From: Mesostigma viride
Taxonomy: Eukaryota > Streptophyta > Mesostigmatophyceae > Mesostigmatales > Mesostigmataceae
Reading direction: 5' to 3'
Assembly (NCBI GenBank): GCA_009746045.1
Contig: RPFO01001604.1
Span: 1 to 30,639, forward strand
Length of the DNA: 30,639 nucleotides
Made by a program: the position numbers and the translations under genes
Part shown: positions 25,357 through 30,639 of the stretch, piece by piece
How positions within the stretch are numbered: position 1 is the stretch's first letter
Layout of the letters: each line of letters begins with the position of its first letter
The notes under the pieces: generated by a model
Seen by the model: the letters and a program-made list of their open reading frames with translations, nothing else
Databases searched by the model: none
Told to the model about the DNA's origin: nothing

Positions 25357-28188
25357 CTGCGCACAAGAAAGGACAACGATGTGAGACAGTTTTAAAGACA
25401 ACAGAGTGGAACAGCCATGGCTATGGAGCAACATAATCGCAGGCCAACCCCCTTTTAAGGGGAGGGTCCCATAGAAATATATCAAAACTTACCCCCCCTA
25501 ATAACTACAGAAATGCAACTGACAACCACTGAATGATGTTTGGGGACCATAAACATGATGTTTGGGCATGCATACCACCACTTGTTGGGGGTACTACCCC
25601 CAGCCATACACCGGCTATGAGCTAAAAATAGAAAAAAAAAGCTGTCCGGGGCACATCTTGCCCAGAACAGTGGGAGAACCAGTTGCATGAAAAAAGCACA
25701 CCCCATATAAAAATGTCATGGGACATTGTTTCTACCTAATTGGATCAACAAAATCAGCACATCCCTTTGAGTTATTAATTTTTGGGCCAAAAATACGCTT
25801 TTTTAGGCGGGGCGTCCACATACACACTCACAACACATCAATTAGGCCTGAAAAGCACAAGTCAAATTCTGTCATGACCATAGAAGGCACTGTCAAAGTT
25901 TGGTGGCATTCTGAGCTCAGCTGTAGCAGTTATTAATTTTGGCAGTTGGCCACCTGTGCAGACGCTAAGGAAGGCATTAGTGAGTATTAAGGCACATTAA
26001 CACTTCCTATGCCATCCAAAAGGCTCCTGACCATGCCCAATTCGACCACAATGTACAAGGAGGTGGCTGGGCACGTCATGTGCCCTTGCCTTACCTCGAC
26101 ACGGCAACCTGTTGCGTGTGTGCACAACAACGAGGCAGGTAGCTCTACATGCCTAGCCAACACTTCTAAAGCATATTCCAGGTTTATGGTGTGGGCATCA
26201 TCCCAAAACTAAGCTCAAACACACCCTAGAAAGCCATATCCACTAATTGCCCAACAAGGGTAACAACAGACAGTCCACAGAGAAAGCAGAATTATCATAC
26301 ATGCTGCTTGCCAAGGCTTCTTACCATGGTTATATACCTTGCCTTGCTAGCATATGAATTAGGGCTCTCCCATTCTAGTGGGAGAAAGGCCAACAAGACA
26401 ACGATAACCCCTACCTACGCGCAGTTCCACCCATGCAGTATGCCCCTCAGAAAAACCACTGCCACCTTTCTTTCCAGCGCAATTGTTTGCCAAGAAACAA
26501 ACTCAAGCTTGTGAGCCTCTAACCACAATGAAGCCTCTGCTAAGAAAGGCCGCGTCAATATTCACACAAAACTGAGTGCTGTTAGCAATCTCCTTCCAAG
26601 AAACCACTCAGCAAATCCCTGACAACTTGACGATATGCCACGGTCACGCTTTGACACATCCCAGCCATGCAACGTACATAAAAACCACTGAAAGGTGCCA
26701 GGAATTTGGCGATGCGCAGCACGGAATGGCATTATACCTGGCGCTAACTGCACGGAAAGAAGCCGAAAACTTGCGTTGATAACCCATAAAGGAAGCGAAA
26801 CATTCATAGGGTCACGTTGATAACACGATCGTACCATTACCGGAATTGTCCTTCGCCCAGCGGCGCAAGAAAGAACAACCTTCCATGGAATAATAAGACG
26901 CGCATCCCGCGAGCCTGGAGAGTGTCTTACCGATCATGACGGAAATCTTGCCGAAACCCAGCAAATTTTTTAAAGCTTTACCAATAACGATTTAAACGCA
27001 TCCTTGACGCTAGGTAAAGCCCATAAAACCTGACAATCACCGCCGCCAGCGTGCATTCTTCCTCTCGACGAAAACATCAGATTGGACCCCCGTGGCGATG
27101 GTCATCAATAAAATCATCGACACTGCAAAAACCGCGAACTCCGCTACGAAGTAGTATCATTTACTCATCGTCTTTAAGATTCGCTCAGTTTCTCTGCATT
27201 CCGCGAGCTATCTTTTTCTACTCTGCCTGAAAGCACATCGCCATGGCCAGCTCCGGTAGGGGTGCGCGCCCCGTGCACCACTTTTTCACGGTACGGACGG
27301 GTACCGCGAATTTTTCGGCGCCAAAATATTCGCGCCGGGACCGTCCCCTTAAGAGGTTGCCTTGCGAAGCCGTAGAGTTAGTAGTGGCGATGGGTCGGGG
27401 GTCAAGGAGGACATGTAGATGCGCGCATGATGGCAAACAATACTAAATAAAGGTTGTAATTAGCCTGGTCAACACTTAGCCTCGGTGATAGCAACACTTG
27501 GGAAATACTTTATAGAGGTGGACTAACTAGGCATCAAACAGCAAGAAAATTCGGGAATTAAAGGTCGGGTACCGTGCTGCATCTAACACGGTAGAGAAAT
27601 TGTTTGCAGGCTCCAAACAGACTGTACATGCACATTGGCGCATACACCACGCGCAGCACTCAGTTTTCCATCTTACCTCATGATGGTCTGTGTAATTAGA
27701 AGATACCATTGAATAACACACTTCTATATCAGGTGGAACGAGATCACTATATCACGCGAGACGTCACTGCTGTATCAACTACTCAACCATTCCTGGATGC
27801 ATAGCGTTCCAACGAATTTCAAGGACAAGCGAAGTCATGCGCACAAGTTCGCTATCCCGGGCGACAGGGGCACGCACAGGGGCACTACAGATAGAGTCGA
27901 AGTATACAACAGAATGCAAGCCCTCACCACCCCGGGTAAGTGATTGTGCACGCACAAGGACACCACATTTACACAACAACGCTCTGCGAGGGCTACCCCG
28001 GACCCCATAAAGATAAGACACATACTGCCCGTACCTGTACCAGCTTACGTAAACAGGCAACTTGCCCCACCGTCACCATCCTGGGCGGCAGGCCGTGCTC
28101 GTTAATACCTGTACTGGCGTACTAATATATAGAAAACAACTTGCCCACCGTCACCGGTACCCGTACCCTTGCCCTTGCCCACCCTCAC
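25357..28188 (-). other. 2.8-kb intron of the reductase gene, carrying a transposon
   Basis: On the minus strand the donor is GGGATG|GTGAGG (28188) and the acceptor is GTGCGCAG (25357-25364). The protein joined across it is collinear with NYC1/NOL proteins with no residues missing, so no further exon is expected inside. Transposon copy B occupies 25459-27348. The remaining sequence at 27353-28188 shows no gene. Confidence 0.75.
25459..27348. mobile_element. TTAA-type DNA transposon copy B (non-autonomous, 1.9 kb)
   Basis: The left end GGGGAGGGTCCC (25459-25470) is an 11 of 12 inverted match to the right end GGGACCGTCCCC (27337-27348). TTAA flanks both sides (25455-25458 and 27349-27352), as for a 4-bp target duplication. 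Just inside the right end lies the GGCGCC-centred palindrome 27306-27333. Interior homology to copy A at both ends shows the two belong to one family and are old. No transposase is recognised. Confidence 0.65.
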
Positions 28189-28378
28189 CATCCCAGGCGA
28201 CAGGTTGTGCACGCCGATGTCCTGCGAGAGGCCCGCATCCTTCAACTCGGTCGACAGCGACTCGCACAGCTGGGAGAGCGCGCGCTTGGTCGCCTTGTGC
28301 GTGCACGCCGATTTGGAGAAGTTGGCGCCCCAGCTGGAGAAGCCCAGGTTGAACACGTGGCAGCCGCCCGTGGCATCC
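28189..28378 (-). CDS. Chlorophyll(ide) b reductase (NYC1/NOL family), penultimate exon
   Basis: The exon runs from an ATGTCCCAG acceptor (minus strand) to the GGGATG|GTGAGG donor. It encodes DATGGCHVFNLGFSSWGANF followed by SKSACTHKATKRALSQLCES and IGVHNLSPGM. GG-H-FN, ATKR-L-QL, and VHNLSPGM align with the core of NYC1/NOL short-chain dehydrogenases, and VHNLSPGMV is characteristic of NOL. At the position of the catalytic Tyr of the Tyr-x3-Lys motif (YGATK in the family) this protein has His (HKATK; codon CAC). The Lys is kept. If real this should weaken or abolish ordinary dehydrogenase chemistry. Upstream exons, including the NAD(P)-binding Rossmann Gly motif, are outside the window or beyond the satellite. 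Confidence 0.85.
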
Positions 28379-28391
28379 CTGGGACATGATT

Positions 28392-28542
28392 AGTGAAATG
28401 AGACAAACAGCAAAATGAGGCAAAGAGCGACATGAAGCGAGTAGAAAAATAAGGTGAATAGCGTAGTGAGGCGAGTAGCAAAATGAGGCAAAAAGTAAAA
28501 GAAGGCAAATAGCAAAATGAGGTGAATAGCAAAATGAGGCAA
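28392..28542. repeat. Degenerate GCAAAATGAGG(T/C)GAATA minisatellite
   Basis: Imperfect units of about 17-24 bp (AGCAAAATGAGGTGAAT, AGCAAAATGAGGCAAAA) run up to the inserted element at 28545. One further unit resumes on its other side (29678-29690). Confidence 0.8.
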
Positions 28543-28544
28543 TA

Positions 28545-29675
28545 CAGTCATTCCCGCGTTAAGTTGCGATCGCCCCCTAAAACTTGGCGCCGCAACTTAA
28601 CGCGGGAACGCAACTTAACGGTAGAATTAGGCTAGCAGCCCACCACCTCCTCCTCAGACGGACTTCTATACGGCATTCGACAGCTCTCGTCAAGCCCGAT
28701 CCATCTGCAGCGTCAAAGCCGGCCAAAGTCCATTTTCCAGGCCACATATTTTGGACAAACTGAAAGGCGGGTTGCAAAACACGCCGTGGGCAGGCACGCA
28801 GTGCGTACGTTTTATACCACAAATGTCGGTGTGTAGTGGTTTTAACCCTCTGACTTCGGCGAGCTCTTTTTGGCGGGTTACTCATAATTGCCAGCCGCCG
28901 GGCTTCAGTTCACCGGTTTCAGTGACTGTGACAAAACATGGGAACAGTCGTGAGGGAACTGAAGCTAGTTCATTTACTGTCAATGGCCTGCATGTAAACA
29001 ATAATAACAATCAGAATAATAACAGCATGAATAATAACGCGCCCTATTAGCCTTTCACATGTCATCTCCATTATCATTATTATTTATTGCGTGTGTGCCC
29101 ACCTTCAATTAGGATTCGCTGATACTCATTTCCCCTCTCCAGCACCTCTTTGGCCTCCATAATTGGCTAGTGAAAAATAAACCCATTTCCCCGAAAAAAA
29201 AATAAAAAAAAAATAATAATAACAGCATGGAGGCAGTCTCATGGACGACCTTGTCTTTGCCCTTCTGTGGTGCATTCGGCATGATGGTGGCGGTCATTTC
29301 CGGCAAGATGTCTCAATTACAAACCCTGCATGGTCGTGGATTCATCTTATGTTGGCAGGCTGCAAAACTGAGTTTGTAAGGTCGGTTGCATTCGCGCTTT
29401 TCACCTAGCCAGCAGGCGGCCGGCCGGGGGAAATTTGCGCGCCGGTGGGGCTTGCGTATTTTGCCGCCTAAAATCATGTAGCGGGTCCGGACTTATACAA
29501 AAAACTATGGCCTCCTGCGCGGCCAAAAATGGCCTGACACCTACAAATTGAGTCATTACCGCGTCAAGTTGCGATGGCCTCCATGCTTAAGTTGCGGTCG
29601 CCCCCCAAACTTCGGCGCCGCAACTTAACGCGGGAACGCAACCTTAAGAAACGCAACTTAACGCGGGAATGACTG
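28545..29675. mobile_element. Pogo/Tigger-like non-autonomous DNA transposon (1131 bp)
   Basis: The termini are a perfect 24-bp inverted repeat (28545-28568 and 29652-29675) starting CAGTCATTCCCGCG. TA flanks both sides (28543-28544 and 29676-29677). CAGT termini with TA duplication are typical of the pogo/Tigger branch of Tc1/mariner. The insertion interrupts a tandem repeat, and removing the element plus one TA restores a normal unit (GAGGCAA-TA-GCAAAATGAGG). The TIR core (CGCAACTTAACGCGGGAA) recurs inside both ends, near 28602 and 29618, forming nested inverted repeats that may be transposase-binding sites. No transposase is encoded; the interior has only short frames and an ATAATAA-rich stretch near 29000-29040. 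Confidence 0.8.
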
Positions 29676-29709
29676 TAGCAAAATGAGGTGGGGGGGGGGC
29701 AACGCCTGA

Positions 29710-30639
29710 GATAAGATAAGATGAGATGAGATGAGATGGGATGGGATGGGATGGGATGGGATGGGATGGGATGGGATGGGATGGGATGGGATGGGATGGG
29801 ATGGGATGGGATGGGATGGGATGGGATGGGATGGGATGGGATGGGATGGGATGGGATGGGATGGGATGGGATGGGATGGGATGGGATGGGATGGGATGGG
29901 ATGGGATGGGATGGGATGGGATGGGATGGGATGGGATGGGATGGGATGGGATGGGATGGGATGGGATGGGATGGGATGGGATGGGATGGGATGGGATGGG
30001 GTGGGATGGGGTGGGATGGGATGGGATGGGATGGGATGGGATGGGATGGGATGGGATGGGATGGGATGGGATGGGATGGGATGGGATGGGATGGGATGGG
30101 ATGGGATGGGATGGGATGGGATGGGATGGGATGGGATGGGATGGGATGGGATGGGATGGGATGGGATGGGATGGGATGGGATGGGATGGGATGGGATGGG
30201 ATGGGATGGGATGGGATGGGATGGGATGGGATGGGATGGGATGGGATGGGATGGGATGGGATGGGATGGGATGGGATGGGATGGGATGGGATGGGATGGG
30301 ATGGGATGGGATGGGATGGGATGGGATGGGATGGGATGGGATGGGGTGGGGTGGGGTGGGGTGGGGTGGGGTGGGGTGGGGTGGGGTGGGATGGGGTAGG
30401 ATGGGGTGGGATGGGGTGGGATGGGGTGGGAGGGGAGGGGAGGGGAGGGAGGGGAGGGGAGGGGAGGGGAGGGGAGGGGAGGGGGGGGAGGGGAGGGGAG
30501 GGAGGGGAGGGGAGGGGAGGGGAGGGAGGGGAGGGGGGGGAGGGGAGGGGGAGGAGGGGAGGAGGGGGGGGGAGGAGGGGGAGGGGAGGGGAGGGGAGGG
30601 GAGGGGAGGGGAGGGAGGGGAGGGGAGGGGAGGGGAGGA
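29710..30639. repeat. Pentanucleotide satellite grading GATAA, GATGA, GATGG, GGTGG, GGAGG
   Basis: The array starts GATAAGATAA, passes through GATGA units, then about 120 units of GATGG (29733-30343), then GGTGG units and finally GGAGG units to the window end. Two GGTGG variants interrupt the GATGG part near 30000-30011. The long open frame (MGWDG)n is a consequence of the repeat and is not a gene. The G-rich strand could form G-quadruplexes in the last 300 bp. Confidence 0.97.

Noticed and set aside
21880-27352. A single 5.5-kb element running from the left end of copy A to the right end of copy B
   Set aside because: Copy A has its own exact inverted right end at 24591, reductase exon 25048-25356 lies between the two copies, and copy B has its own left end with TTAA.
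28751-29050. 99-codon frame ending in a poly-Asn tract
   Set aside because: It lies within the pogo-like element, has no recognisable domain, and its Asn run reflects an AATAATAAC repeat.
29731-30399. 222-codon frame (MGWDG)n
   Set aside because: It is a pure consequence of the GATGG pentamer repeat, with no flanking coding sequence.
29710-30639. Telomere at the window end
   Set aside because: The units are ATGGG and GGGGA types, not TTTAGGG or a known green-lineage telomere repeat.

Overview
The window is nuclear DNA of a chlorophyll b-containing green-lineage eukaryote. The evidence is two spliced exons of a NYC1/NOL-type chlorophyll(ide) b reductase, a decayed plastid rpoB fragment inserted in nuclear-type sequence, GT-AG introns, AATAAA-type signals and very large satellite arrays. 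A large-genome charophyte alga such as Chara fits best, but that identification is inference.

Layout. (1) 1-7642: a tandem array of small, divergent paralogous genes, all on the + strand. Several share a leader ending in CAG-ATG, an N-terminal C-x(2-4)-C-x(9-12)-C-x2-H finger, and in four cases a terminal Cys-Asp-stop. The spacers carry the perfect 14-bp palindrome CCAACGGCCGTTGG. One spacer is interrupted by a 1.95-kb repeat-bounded insertion (1718-3666). (2) 7879-8311: plastid rpoB fragment; 8465-8860: a 79-bp tandem repeat. (3) 9535-19775: one large, unrecognised multi-exon gene. I reconstruct exons 9535-9834, 14654-15808, 16426-18839 and 18959-19775, whose GT-AG phases all agree. Intron 1 (4.8 kb) is almost entirely a 4-kb CCTTGT satellite followed by a ~46-bp repeat array carrying the palindrome. 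Intron 2 (617 bp) is mostly the same 46-bp array. (4) 20611-21609 (-): an orphan ORF resembling ORF1 of LINE-type retroelements. (5) 21884-24591 and 25459-27348: two diverged copies of an apparently non-autonomous DNA transposon with GGGGA-type inverted termini, TTAA flanks and GGCGCC-centred subterminal palindromes. The second lies within an intron of the reductase gene. (6) 25048-28378 (-): the last two exons of the reductase. (7) 28545-29675: a pogo/Tigger-like non-autonomous element with perfect 24-bp inverted ends and TA target duplication. (8) 29710-30639: a pentanucleotide satellite that drifts from GATAA through ATGGG to GGGGA-type units.

The most interesting system is the palindrome. 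At least 37 copies of CCAACGGCCGTTGG or near variants link the spacers of the tandem gene family with two introns of the large gene. Each is two AACGG cores (the core of the plant M-phase MSA element bound by three-repeat MYB proteins) back to back. Six reading frames in the window are each broken at a G-run, always in the direction restored by one extra G. This suggests systematic homopolymer under-calling rather than independent gene death, so several 'broken' genes here are probably intact in the organism.
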